From positions 25,579,652-25,643,651 of the forward strand of contig CM055613.1 of the NCBI GenBank assembly GCA_029379385.1: a DNA stretch of 64,000 bases, read 5' to 3'. This document shows positions 49,030 through 60,269 of this stretch, one piece after another. Each line of letters opens with the position of its first letter. Position 1 is the stretch's first letter. Position numbers and translations under genes: made by a program. Under the pieces are notes generated by a model, which searched no databases, was not told the origin of the DNA, and saw nothing but the letters and a program-made list of their open reading frames with translations. Origin of the DNA: Quillaja saponaria (lineage: Eukaryota; Streptophyta; Magnoliopsida; Fabales; Quillajaceae).

Positions 49030-50645
49030 GTTTATTATAGTTTAAATGTAAAAACTTACCAAGTTTGGGTTGGGGGGCAAAATGGTCAAATATTAGTCCA
49101 TTTAGAACTCTAGTAGTATCAGCACAACTGTTGGGGTGAATAAGACCTATAAGAAAAAACAGAAATCCATTTGAATCAAAGGTTAGAATTTAAGCCAATT
49201 TTGAGTTTTAAGGCAAAAACATGTCAACTTTGGTTTCAGGGGGCAAAATAGTCAAATATACTTTGTTTAGGATTTTTTGATTACTGGCAAGAACATGAAG
49301 ATGAATAAGAACTGTAGAAAGAAAAAGAAAATCTGTTTTGGATCAATGGTTATGATACTGAAACCAAACTTTGAGTTTTAAGGTGAAAACTTGGATTTGG
49401 TAGGTAAAACGGTTAAATACAACTCCGTTCTAGATTTTAAGAGTACTTGCATGATGTGTGGATGAATAAGAACTCTAAGAAGAAATGAAAATCTATTTGA
49501 ATCAACGGCTAGAATAATAAATAAAATTTTGAGTTTCAAGGCAAAAACTTGTCATGTTTAGGTTTGGGGGTAAAATAGCCAAATATAATTTTATTTAGGA
49601 TTATAGGAGTACCAACACGACATGGAGACGAATGAGACTTGTAGGAAGAAACAGGAATCCATTTGGATCTACAGTTAGGATAGTAGGCCAAACATTGAGT
49701 TTCAAGGAAAAAACTTTGAAAATTTTTGGGGGGGCAAAATCAAATACAAGTACGTTTTAGATTCCAGGAGTACTGGCCTGACCATGAGAACGAATAAGAC
49801 CTGTAGGAAAAAAAAAATCTATTTGGGTGAATGTTGGCCAAACTTTGATTCTCATGGCAAAAACTTCAAAATCTAGGGTTCGGGGGACAAATGGTTAAAT
49901 ACATTAATTCTGTTTTGGATTCTAGGAATACTAGTATGACTGTGAGGATGAGTAAGACCTGTATAAAGAAACGGAAATCTATTTGGATAAACAGTTAGTA
50001 TATTAAACCGAACTGAGTTTCAAGGGAAAAACTTACTAAGTTTGGATTCAAAGGAACAATGGTAAAATACAAGTCTATTTAGGATTCCAGGAGAACTGAC
50101 ACGACTATGGGGATGAATAAGACCTGTAAGAAGAAATAAAAATGGATCAATGGTTAGGATGGAAGGCCAAACTTGAATTTCAAGGCAAAAACTTTGAAAA
50201 CTTGGGTTTAGGGGCTAAAACGGTCAAATGCAAGTCTGTTTCAGATTCAGGGAATGCCATTGTGACTTGAGGACAAATAAAACTTGTAGGAAGAAACAGA
50301 AATCCATTTAGATTATCGGCTAGAATATTAGGTCAAACTTTGAGTTTCAAGGTAAAAACTTTTCAAGTTTGGGTTTAGGTGGAAAAACAGTTAAAATACA
50401 AGTCCGTTAAGGTTTCTGAAAGTACCAACATGACCGTGAGGACAAATAAGACATGTAGCAATAGACAAAACTCTATTTGGATTAATAAAAATCGTCAAGT
50501 ACAAGTCCGTTTTGGATTTTGTGAGTACTACCATGATTGTGAGGATAGATTAGACCTGTTGGAGGAAGCAAAAATTCATTTGGATTAATGGTTAGGATAT
50601 TACACCAAACTTTTAGTTTCAAGGCAAAAGCTTTGAAAATTTTGC
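49030..50645 (+). repeat. 165-bp array inside CACTA element 2
   Basis: About ten units, with the GAATAAGACCTGTAGG landmark near 49134, 49302, 49463, 49630, 49792, 49948, 50115, 50273, 50443 and 50549. Unit landmarks are as in CACTA element 1: AAATCCATTTGGATCAA, CTTTGAGTTTCAAGGCAAAA and CAAAACGGTCAAATACAAG. Units are diverged rather than homogenised. Confidence 0.85.
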
Positions 50646-51446
50646 TTAATATGTTGAAGTTGATTAATTAGAGTTTTAACTTATAAGTGTATTAATTTAA
50701 GTATTATTTATAATATAATTATTTTGATTATTTCATATTCTACCTCCTACATATCAGCCTTCGCAACGGAGTCATACTGACGACCAATCTCGATATGACA
50801 AAGACTTCGCATTTAGAGATGAGGCCAATTTTTAGATTTATGTATTTTTTTCATTTATTATTTATTATAAATAATATTATTATAATTATTTGTGTAGAAC
50901 TTTGTTTCTTTATATTAAAATTTAGATTTAAAATTAAAAATTTCTTTTTGAAACAGGTATTTATTAATATAAAATTAAAAATAAAATAAAATAATAAATT
51001 ATTTTAAACATATGAGTCTGTATTTCTATTATCTGTATTTGCTAGAAACAGACACTAAAAAAAAAAAAAAAAAAAAAGCCTGCATCAATTTTTCAACATC
51101 TGTTATATAGACATAATTGTATTTCCTCCTGCATTTCATCGTCTGGATGCTAGACTTTGATATGTGGTAACAAATATAATTGTATCTTTTTCTGCATTTC
51201 AACATCTGGAAGCACATGCTCTGATACGTGGCAACTAATTATTGGCATCTACAAGTTATGTTTGCCAAGCAGACATAGAAACACATATACATATAAGTTT
51301 TGTATATGCACAAAAACAGAAATTAATATTTGAGTTTGGACTTACTATGTCTACTTATCTGAGTCTGGACTTATTGTATCTGTGTGTAGATTCAGATTCT
51401 TTCTACGTCTATATTTGCATTTTGTATTGTTTATTGTTTATGAGTG

Positions 51447-51698
51447 AAAAAAAAAATATGAAATTTTGGTTTCAAAATTAAAATGAATTGCATGATTCAT
51501 GTAATGGTTCATCCTTAGATGTTGGATTTTTGTTTAGTTATTTGTATTGATGGTTAGTATTGATATTTGAATTTTGAAAGAATGGGATTTGATAAATCCT
51601 TTCAACACTTGATCATGCTTGGCTATATAGAACTATATAGAATTTATTGGTAAAGCATATATGTTATAAAACTAAGAATAGATTATTAATTAATTATA
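51447..51698. other. Spacer between two CACTA elements
   Basis: About 250 bp of AT-rich sequence between the right end of element 2 and the left end of element 3. No open frame, repeat or terminus was recognised in it. Confidence 0.5.
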
Positions 51699-52464
51699 AA
51701 CTACAAGAAAAATTATTATCTATATTTGCCAAATCCAGATACAAAAAGTTAAAATACAAACATAAATAATAACTTGCGTCTATACAAAAACACTGTAAGA
51801 CAGACTCAGATACAAGTTTATGTGTTTGCGCACACGTAGCACTTATTTGCATCTGTACATTTACCCTTGTGCAATAAATACAAATTCTAGCCACCAATAA
51901 TTTGGGTACCATGTATTGCAGATATAACTAGGTCTGCATGGTAGACACAGATATAACTAGGTTTATATGACAAACATAATTATAAATGGGTTTGTATGGC
52001 AAATAAAGATTTTAAATTTTTTGTAAATTATTTGCATTCATATTTTGCAGATGAAGAAAGACAAACGCAGATGCAAATGTCTAAATTAATTTAATTGTTT
52101 TATTTAATTCTTATTTTTATACCTATAAATACTTGCTTTAAAAGAATTTTTTTTATTTGAATACAGATTTAATATAAATAAATAAAATTAATACACAAAA
52201 ATCATCGATCGTAACAATATTATTTACAATATATAATAAATAAAATAAAATACAAAAATCTAAATATCGACCTCATCTCTAAATCCTAATTCTTCATCAT
52301 CTCAAGCTTCTTCATCAGCCTAACTGAGGTGCGAAAGGCTGGATGTAAGAAGTTGAATATGAAATAATCAAAATAAATATGTTATAAGTTATACTTAAAT
52401 TAATATGCATATAAGTTAAAACTATAATTAATTAACTTGGACAAATTAAGAAAATTTTTTAAAA

Positions 52465-54020
52465 TTATATTATATTTTCGTTTGTTCCTATAGGTTTTTA
52501 TTTCATTTCCATGGTTATGCAATTATTCCCAGAATCCTAAACGGACTAGTATTTGACCATTTTGTCCCCCGAACCTAAGTTTTCAAAGTTTTTGCCTTGA
52601 AACTCAAAATTTTCATAAAATCCTAACTATTGATCTAAATAAACTTTCCTCCAAAACTTATTCATCCTAACTATCAGAACCTCAGTTTTTCAAGTTTTTG
52701 CCTTGAAACTCAAAATTTGACCTAAAATCTTAACCATTGATCCAAATGGATTTCTGGTTATTCCTATAGGTTTTATTTGTCCCCACAGTCATGCCAATAC
52801 TCTCAGAATCTAAATATAATAGTATTTGACCATTTTACCACCCAAACCCAAGTTTACAAATTTTTTCTTTTAAAACTCAAAATTTGTTCTAAAATCCTAA
52901 TTGTGGATCCAATTGGATTTCCATTTTTTCTACAGGTCTGATTCATCCCCAAAGTTGTGCCCATACTCTTGGAATCCTATACAGACTAGTATTTGACTGT
53001 TTTGCCCCTCAAACCTAAACTTGGCAAGTTTTTGCTTTGAAACTCAAAATTTGCCCTAAAATCCTAACCATTGATCCAAATGGATTTCTAGATTTTTCTA
53101 CACGTATTATTCATCCCTAAGATCATGTTGGTAATCCTGAAATCCTAAATAGATTCGTATTTGACTGATTCCCTCCCAAACTCAAGTTTTCAAAGTTGTT
53201 GCCTTAAAACTCAAAATTTGGCCTAAAATCCTAACCAATGATCCAAATAGATTTCTGGTTGTTTCTATAGGTCTTATCCATCCCATGGTCGTGTCGGTAC
53301 TCCTAGAATCCTAAACGAACTAGTGACCATTTTGCTCCTGAACATAAACTTGGCAAGTTTTTGTCTTGAAACACAAAATTTGTTCTAAAATCCTAACCGT
53401 TGATCCAAATAGATTTCCGGTTTTCCTTTCAAGTCTTATTCATTCCTAAAGTCATACCAGTACTCTCTTAATCCTAAACAGTCTAATATTTGATTGGTTT
53501 ATCCCTCGAACCCAAACTTGGCAAGTTTTTGCATTGAAACTCAAAATTTGTCCTAAAATCCTAATCGTACATTCAAATGGATTTATGGCTTTTCCTATAG
53601 GTCTTATTCATCCTTAGGGTTGTGCCAGTACTCTTAGAATCCTAAACGGTCTAATATTTGATCATTTTGCACCACGAACCTAAATTTAGCAAGTTTTTTC
53701 CTTAAAACTCAAAATTTGTCCTAATATTCGTTGATCTAAATTGATTTCCAATTTTTCCTATAAATCTTATTCATCTCTAAGGTCGTGCCACTTCTAAAAA
53801 AATCCTAAACTGTCTACTATTAAACCGTTCCCCCATTGTACCAAACTTGGCATATTTTTGCATGTAAACTCAAAATTTGTCTCAAAATCCTAATCATTAG
53901 TACAAATGGATTTTGGGTTTTTCTTATAGGTCTTATTTGTGTCTAGGGTTGTTCCAGTATAACCGGAATCTTAAACGATCTAGTATTTGACCGTTTTACT
54001 CATTGAACCCAAACTTGGAG
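52465..54020 (-). repeat. 165-bp array inside CACTA element 3, inverted
   Basis: About ten units in minus orientation. The reverse landmark TAGGTCTTATTCATCC recurs near 52493, 52666, 52772, 52937, 53103, 53268, 53432, 53603, 53765 and 53929. CTTTGAAACTCAAAATTTG and AACTTGGCAAGTTTTTG are the other shared blocks. It is the inverted counterpart of 49030-50645. Confidence 0.85.
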
Positions 54021-54029
54021 ATGTAGTAG

Positions 54030-55470
54030 AAGTCGTAATGGAGGAGCTGATATAACCCCTAAAGCCATATTATAAGTCCATTCCTCTTGCCTCCCACTAG
54101 CTTCACGAAGAGAGCTAGATTACTCATGGGGGCTTATGATGGTACAGCAAGTGTATTAGCACTATCTTGTTGCCTGGTGCTATATTGCCCTAGCTCTGCT
54201 GCCAATAAAGCCTAACAACTATGTAAAATATAAAAGACAAATCATAGTTAAACTAATGGCCTTCAATTTTTTGTCAACAAAGTCACAAGACTTTCTTTTG
54301 TGATTGTGGTCGAAAACCTTAATAATTGTAGGTTCTCGACATAAATCTTACTTTTATACAAAAATTTTACAATAATATTAGTTAAAAAGGTTGTGGTACA
54401 AATTTATAACTAATATTAATTAAATAAAATACTACTATAAGTTGCTTCTAGTGAACAGTTGTGTTGGCAAAACTAGATGCATGGTGAATTTACTCTTCAC
54501 CCACTCTCCTATTCACAACTATCTTCAGGGAATGCCTCTGGAAGTCAGGGCTCACCTACTCATCAGACAAGAACTCCCACCAATTCCATAGGATCCAATC
54601 TGGGCCCCATCCTCCTTCCAAGCCAGTGGGTCCGATGGCTACTTCCTCTTGAATTCCGAACACAACTTATGGAATACATCGTTGCATCTCTTCAGGGCCT
54701 GAGATGCAGATCTCTCCTTGCGAACGACCCAAAACTATCCCTGCAGCATAAATTACAAAATAAAAGTATGTTGTTAGTAATTTAGCAATATATTAAAATG
54801 AAATAATTATAGCATAAAATCATAGTATAATTAAACTTACTATAAAATCATTATAGCATAAGGTATTCATGTCCTCCAGGAACTTCTAGTATTGGAAGAA
54901 CAAACTTGGAAGGCGCTTCATGATAATACCAGAAATGGTAGTCACCACCTTCATGTTCTTGGAGTCATCCCAACGAATACTCTACAATACAAACAAAAAG
55001 AAATGAACGCTAGTAAATAAAAGGTATATGAATACAAAATTATAAATATAATTTACTTACTTGTCTCAGCTATATGGATGAGTAGACAATCATCCTCAAC
55101 CTCATAGGGAGTGGCAATCTTATTCTTGCCCCTCTTCCCCCTCTTTGCACTTGTAGCACACTCAGGGACATCGTCCACCTTATGAGGGACGTCGTCCTCC
55201 ACACGGGGCTTAAGATACATCCTATACTCGACATCTGGATCATGACCTATAGCCATAATACAACTTAAGTAGAGTAAAAACAATGAAATTCATATAAATT
55301 CAATAAATAAATAAATTCATTATCAAAGTTTGAAATTGTAACTTACATGTCATGCAGATTTGAGCTCGTTGATATGAGCCCACGTCAGAAAGGTCCCGAC
55401 TTGCTCTGAGAATGGAGCAAGTAATGGAACACTAGGGGTGGAGTTGTAGAAGGAGCTCGAGGTGGAGCAG
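54030..55470 (-). pseudogene. Transposase_24-like gene of CACTA element 3
   Basis: Minus-strand homologue of the fragments at 29570-31330. The N-terminal part has an acidic/basic exon (55053-55283 open frame with VEDDVPHKVDDV and KRGKRGKNKIATPYE). The core at about 54480-54720 is the reverse complement of the GGGAGT...GGAAGTCAGGGCTCAC segment. The basic KVFDHNHKRKS-like piece lies near 54280-54320, and the last exon near 54030-54190. Intron-like AT-rich gaps separate them. The 55053-55283 exon is the best-preserved open piece among the three copies. The core is interrupted, so I call it a pseudogene. Confidence 0.6.
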
Positions 55471-55490
55471 TAGAGAGAGTTGGAGGTATT

Positions 55491-56349
55491 TTGCTTTTAG
55501 AATTTCAATTTATTTTTTTTTGGAATATCATTCTATCTTATAATCCTTATTTTCTTGCAATTTCAAAATTTCAAGTCAGTGTCATTCTTTCTTGGTGTTA
55601 TCTAATGTATGTTGCTTCAACAATGCTCTGTTTCCATCTTCTTTATGTTTATGTAAGTATGTTTAGCTTACTAGGCTTAATTAATTTTTCCTCTATCAAT
55701 TTTAAGTTATAAATTGAGCACTTATATTTGTGTTGGAAACTGGAAGTCAACAGTAAGTAGTAGGGAAAACATATCAAATTTTGTTTTCAAAAAGTATAGC
55801 ACGTGATATTAATATGATATAGACTAACTGAACATGGCTATCTTCTCCACCAACATAGAAACATAGCATGTGTAAAGCAATTTTAAATTCTAGTTTATTC
55901 CTACCAAAGAGCTTCATAGATTTGCGAACACCATTCCATTGATAGAGATTTGAGAAAATTGACTTTTTGAGCATGGATGGCACTTTGAATTTCATATTTG
56001 AGAAATTTTCATGTAAATTTGAAAAGTGGTATTTTTTTCATGCAATTGTCTAAGTGGAATCTAGATTACTTTTGAATTTTAAGCAACTTTGTTTTCAGAG
56101 TCTAGATGACAGTTTTGATTTGATACTTAAGAAATTTTCATGTGAATTTCAAAAGTGAAATTTACCTTCCTGCAATAGACTACATGGAAATTGGATTACT
56201 TTCTAATTATTTTAAGAGGGTGTTTGTCAAATATTTTTCTATGCAGATCAGTCGAGGTGACTTGGCTAACTTTGCAAATCTTAATTCTCATGTTCAAGCG
56301 ATTTGGCTAAAAATTGGACTCTGTTTCTTAGACAATGGGTTCCTAGGAT
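55491..56349. other. Unassigned AT-rich segment
   Basis: It could be the diverged 5' part of CACTA element 3 or flanking DNA. Two related blocks, TTGAGAAATTTTCATGTAAATTTGAAAAGTG (about 56000) and TTAAGAAATTTTCATGTGAATTTCAAAAGTG (about 56126), form a direct repeat some 126 bp apart. No gene was recognised; short frames here (56142-56354 and others) have no known motif. Confidence 0.4.
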
Positions 56350-57293
56350 ACTAAAGAAAGCTCCTAGTGGTTTGGTACGATTATAATAGAACTATTGGGC
56401 ATGAATTTATAAAGGAAAGCAATAACTAAGTACAATAAAGCATGTAAAGAAATACTGTAAATAAAGCATGTAAAGAATGCTGGAAATAAAGTATTAAAGA
56501 CTGAATGTAAAATAAGAATTGAATTGAAGTTGAATTATTGTTGTTTGACATTGGAGTGTTGTGTAAATGATAACTCTAGTCCTATTTATACAAAAAAACT
56601 AGTTGTTAACCCACTAAACCTATCTGCCACGTTCTCTTTTAACTTTCTAACTAAACATCCACCAATGTAGGAGCATAGCTAACAACTGAAGTGGGTTACA
56701 ACCTCTGTTAGCTGACATACCTAGATTTTTAACAACTAATCTTTGCCTCAGCTAGCCCAAATAATGATTTTCTGGTGTTCCATATCTTAATTATCCCTTA
56801 GAAGTAGGGTTTGACGTTGAATTCTATTTGGATGCACCAAATTACCCTTGACTTGGTTTAACTTGGACAAACCTAATAATTCTACTCAACTAACTAACCC
56901 AATCTTGCTTCAACAAATCTACAAGCCCAATGAATGTCCAAGCTCGTTAAGATACCAATTCTAAACCAATTTGGATAAGTTCTATCCTTATCCCTTTCTT
57001 TGAATCATTCCCAGCTACTGTTTCTCCTCTTTTAACTTTCTTAATCGAAAATCCTTATTTTAATAGGATTCAAATCTAAACCATTATTTTTTCTTATTTC
57101 TCAAATAACAATACAAGATATGGCTTGATTTCACCTAACCAGGTAACCCACTAAGTATGTCTTAATCCATTTAATATAATTTTGAGCCAAGCCCAACTTT
57201 AGTTAGGCAACCCAGTCCATTAGCCGATTGGAGTTTATCTGACTAGCCTAAATTAACTCATCTCACATCTTCATATTTTTTGGTGTTAAAAAT
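56350..57293 (-). repeat. Probable 3' LTR of the Tat-type element
   Basis: It lies directly beyond a polypurine tract. In the minus orientation it contains a TATA-like TTTGTATAAATAGGAC (about 56574-56590), followed by a T/A-rich transcript start zone with repeated TTTACATGCTTTATT (56430-56475). The exact TG...CA ends could not be fixed and no second copy lies in the window. Confidence 0.5.
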
Positions 57294-57304
57294 TTGCCCC
57301 CTGC
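57294..57304 (-). other. Polypurine tract of the Tat-type element
   Basis: The plus strand reads TTTGCCCCCTG, that is CAGGGGGCAAA on the minus strand, the usual polypurine tract form in plant Ty3/gypsy elements. It sets the inner edge of the 3' LTR and supports the minus orientation. Confidence 0.6.
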
Positions 57305-57965
57305 ATCATTTAGGTACGAATACATGAAATACCTGAATCGGTGAACTTATTTTTTATTCAAATTTGAATTCTCAGCTGCCTTAATGGATAGGCTGCCAAT
57401 AAATTTTTCTAATTGACTTTTCACCTCCCAAGGACTGATGCAGGAGTTTTGAATTTTCAATTTTTGGTGATTAATGTTGGGTCACTTATAATTGGTTAGC
57501 CAAAGTTTTCCTTTTTCATGAGTTCTCAATTCTCTAAATTTTCCAGCTTTCTCACGTTCTTTGCCTTTTGCTTTTCTTCCTCCATGGTTTTTTCAGCTTC
57601 AAACTCCTAGAACAAATCTTATTCTCCCTTTACCGCTTCAGTCAATTCGAGTTTGTCAACTAATCCTTCCTCACCACCATCTCCACATGAAATGGTGATT
57701 TAGAAAACCTTAATCTATTATATCGCTCAACACAATTCTTTCATAATAGGGCCTATAACCTTTGATTCTGCCCAAGGTTTTTCGATTCTTCAGAACTTCA
57801 TTTCTCTTAAGGGTTTTCAGCTACCCACTACTTCAAATTGATACTCAGTGTATAAGTGCCTTTCTGAATTTTGAGCTTGGCCTCATAAAACCCTAGCATA
57901 CACTAACTAGCTCTCTCGCATCTCGGCAGCTCGCAATGAGGACTGGAAAAAATGAGGAATCTTCG

Positions 57966-58440
57966 ACATCATTTGTGATAACTTGAAAAAAAAAAAAATA
58001 TTTGAGTTTAGACGCAATGGTTAAATTTACGTTATAAAATAAACAAGTTAATTAAATAAAAATATAGTTAAATGTGTTATAATTTAATATCTTATTGTAA
58101 TCTTAGTATACGTTCTAAGATTTTTTTTATTTTTTTTTTTGCAAAGTAAATAACATTTTGACCAAAGAAATCCAAGTGTGTAACTAATGAATGTATATGT
58201 ATAAATATTTCAAGATTTAATCTCCACTACAAGTAAATTAAATAAATAATACAATTCAACATGTGTATGTACATGTATATAACTAAGAATAAATTGAAAC
58301 CACACATTCAATATATATATATATATATATATATATAACAAGAATGTATATATACCACATGTTTTATGACCATTGATTTTTTTTATAAAAACTCTACATT
58401 GTGCTGAGATTTTGACATGTGACATTATTCCATAATTTTT
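57966..58440 (+). repeat. LTR fragment related to solo LTR A
   Basis: TGTGATAACTTGAAAAAAA and the following 450 bp align with the reverse complement of 19088-19566. Shared features are GAGTTTAGACxxAATGGTTAAATTTA, a TTCTAAGATTTTTTTT block, the TCAAGATTTAATYTC block and a TATA microsatellite (58308-58337). It is the start of a plus-strand LTR. Its downstream end was not identified; the sequence to about 59150 may still belong to it. It appears inserted in the 3' non-pol region of the Tat-type element. Confidence 0.6.
58308..58337. repeat. TA microsatellite
   Basis: An uninterrupted AT dinucleotide run inside the LTR fragment. The corresponding part of solo LTR A (about 19245-19262) has only a short ATGTATATATGTATAT run, so the tract expanded in one copy. 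Confidence 0.8.
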
Positions 58441-59469
58441 TTTCCTTTCTCTTTGATCGATCCTTTGGAAATTTTTATCCTTCCACCGCCTTAGTCTTCC
58501 CTGTTTTCTCTTGGTTCTTCAAGTTCCTTCCATTTTTGTTTTTTGCTGTGAAATTATTCCTCCCACCTCTAAAGCTCTGCTAAAGTCTTTCTTGCTCCTT
58601 CCTTTCCGGTTTTAAAGTTTCTTTCTTTTTCCTTATTAGTGGCGGTAGGGCAGCAGAAGCTTGCCTTCCAATTTTCAGCTAAGATATACGCTTCATGGGC
58701 AACTCTTTTTCCTTCTCCTTCTACCATTTGTAACTCTTTCCACGGTTGACATTCATAAGCCCTTTGTGTGGTAGCCAACCTTAATTTAGTAGCTGCCTTG
58801 TTTTGCTTCCTCTGTAAGTTGTACATATTCCTCTTGCTTGTTGCCGATAATCATCTTATGGGTGAACCTCTTTCATCTCCTTTGTTGCTTAACCATGGGA
58901 CCTTCTTTTGCTGAAAATTTTTGAAGCTGGAAATCAGCTCACATGGTGTAAAATAGTAGCTCTGCATATCCCCTATTCTTGTTTTATTTCCTCTTTCCCA
59001 AACCTCACCTTCCCATAGGAATAGCTAAAGATTGGGAGCTGAATGTGCAAGGGCAGCAACTGGTTGTCTTGGACTTTGCTCCACCATGCACTACCTTTAG
59101 AGGAACAACAAGCTGGCTGCATTTGTACTAGCATCAAACCGTGACAGTCCATCTAGCTAGCAGTAAGTTATTCCCTTTGATATTGCAACTCCTTTACAGC
59201 AACTCTAGGTGTAGGATTTTCTGCCTCTTTACCGTGAATTACTTAGTAGTTCTTGGAACTCCAAAACAACACCTCCTACTACCTCGTCCTCGACTGCTTC
59301 GCTTATAATTTTTAATGAAGTTCTGGAATGATATTTTGAGTTTCTAACTCTATTTGCTAGCCCTATCATAAAAGACACTTCCCCCATTTCCATGCATTTA
59401 GAGTTTGTTGAAAATCAATTTTAAAAAAGCTTCTCTTTTGATCCAAAAATAGTTGAGATCCTTAAGTTA
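58441..59469. other. LTR-like or 3' internal sequence, no gene recognised
   Basis: Probably the continuation of the LTR fragment and of the Tat element's 3' internal region. An 85-codon minus-strand frame (58569-58826) has no recognised motif and lies in pyrimidine-rich LTR-like sequence. Nothing further can be supported. Confidence 0.35.
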
Positions 59470-60126
59470 TAGATGTCAGAGGTGGCAATGTTGGCTGATG
59501 CTTCTTTGATATCCCCTACAATGAACGCCGTCTTTAACTAGATGGCATTGCTATTCAATAATGTAGATTTTCTGTACAAAGAGTATCAAGAGACTAGCAC
59601 CTCTCAGTTGGCACAACTAGTTGACTTTGAAGCTAGGAAAGCACCTTTCAGACCCAATTTAAAGCTGTTAAAAAAGATCGGCAAGAGAATCTTCTTGAGA
59701 AAGTGAGAATTACAAGGAAATTGGAGGAGCTGAACAAGGAACTAGCTCAAATTCAGGCTGAAATAGTTTCTCTTCAATCTCAGCTAAAATCAAATTTCGG
59801 CTAAGCTTAATAATAACATCAATGTTAGAATTGATTTGTATAATATGAGTACTTCCCTGGACTAAGAGATTGCTTATTTAGTGCAAAAGAAGACTCTACT
59901 AGAAAACGATCTGATTGCTGCAGAAGCTAGTCTAGCTAAAGTCGAGAAGTCATGGGCTCAACTAAAAGAAATGTTAGCTGAGACGAAGAAAGAACAAACT
60001 ATTGCTAGTTTGGAGCTTACTATTGTACTTCCAAACTAAGCTGATACTGCTCAACTTACTGTTGTTGATTATTCAACTATTAAAGATGTTGTCCCATTGG
60101 TAATGATCCCTCTACCACCAAAATGA
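59470..60126 (+). pseudogene. Antisense coiled-coil ORF of the Tat-type element
   Basis: On the plus strand, opposite to pol. A start-like MSEVAMLADASL at 59473 leads through a frameshift into a long amphipathic stretch (about 59640-59800, with KLEELNKELAQIQAEIVSL). A second follows at about 59850-60040 (DLIAAEASLAKVEKSWAQL, AETKKEQ). Heptad-like spacing of Leu/Ile/Ala with Glu/Lys suggests a coiled coil. It ends VVPLVMIPLPPK and a stop at 60126. Stops and frameshifts show decay. Tat-lineage elements are known to carry such an antisense ORF between integrase and 3' LTR, with unclear function. The N-terminal part may be lost to the LTR insertion upstream. Confidence 0.6.
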
Positions 60127-60269
60127 AACTTGTTTTGCTCTGCTGTATTAGGTTGCTATTGTTTTTTTTAAGCTAAGTAGCTGGCTTGTAACTACTTTTA
60201 TAACTCTTTAAAGCATTCCTTTCTAAATGGAAGGGTAATAACATTTTAAGTATTTTCCATTGATACTTT

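Larger units (their letters stand above)
42526..51446 (+). mobile_element. CACTA (En/Spm) element 2
   Basis: The left end is CACTATAAGAGATTACC; the right end TTATGAGTG is a degenerate partner. No matching 3-bp duplication is seen (TTT and AAA). Subterminal ATCTGCG / TCTGCATC-type motifs occur at both ends. Its order repeats that of CACTA element 1: 5' region, Transposase_24-like exons (47165-48960), 165-bp array (49030-50645), 3' subterminal region. It is larger because of extra 5' sequence and a Mutator-like insertion (44869-45967). Long T tracts (43150, 46770, 46979) and an internal duplication near 46320/46490 are also present. No DDE transposase was found. Confidence 0.68.
51699..55490 (-). 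mobile_element. CACTA (En/Spm) element 3, right end lost
   Basis: The left terminus reads AACTACAAGAAAAATTATT, one base off CACTACAAGAAA, followed by subterminal TTTGCATCTG-like motifs. The interior is the reverse complement of the order seen in elements 1 and 2: array (52465-54020), Transposase_24-like core (54230-54720), basic exon (55053-55260) and proline/serine-rich exon (about 55380-55480). No opposite terminus was found, so the 5' end is truncated or too diverged. Extent to the right is approximate. Confidence 0.66.

Noticed and set aside
49030..50645. Regularly spaced repeats considered as a CRISPR-like array
   Set aside because: Units are contiguous and diverged at about 165 bp, without short identical repeats and unique spacers, and the context is a plant CACTA element.
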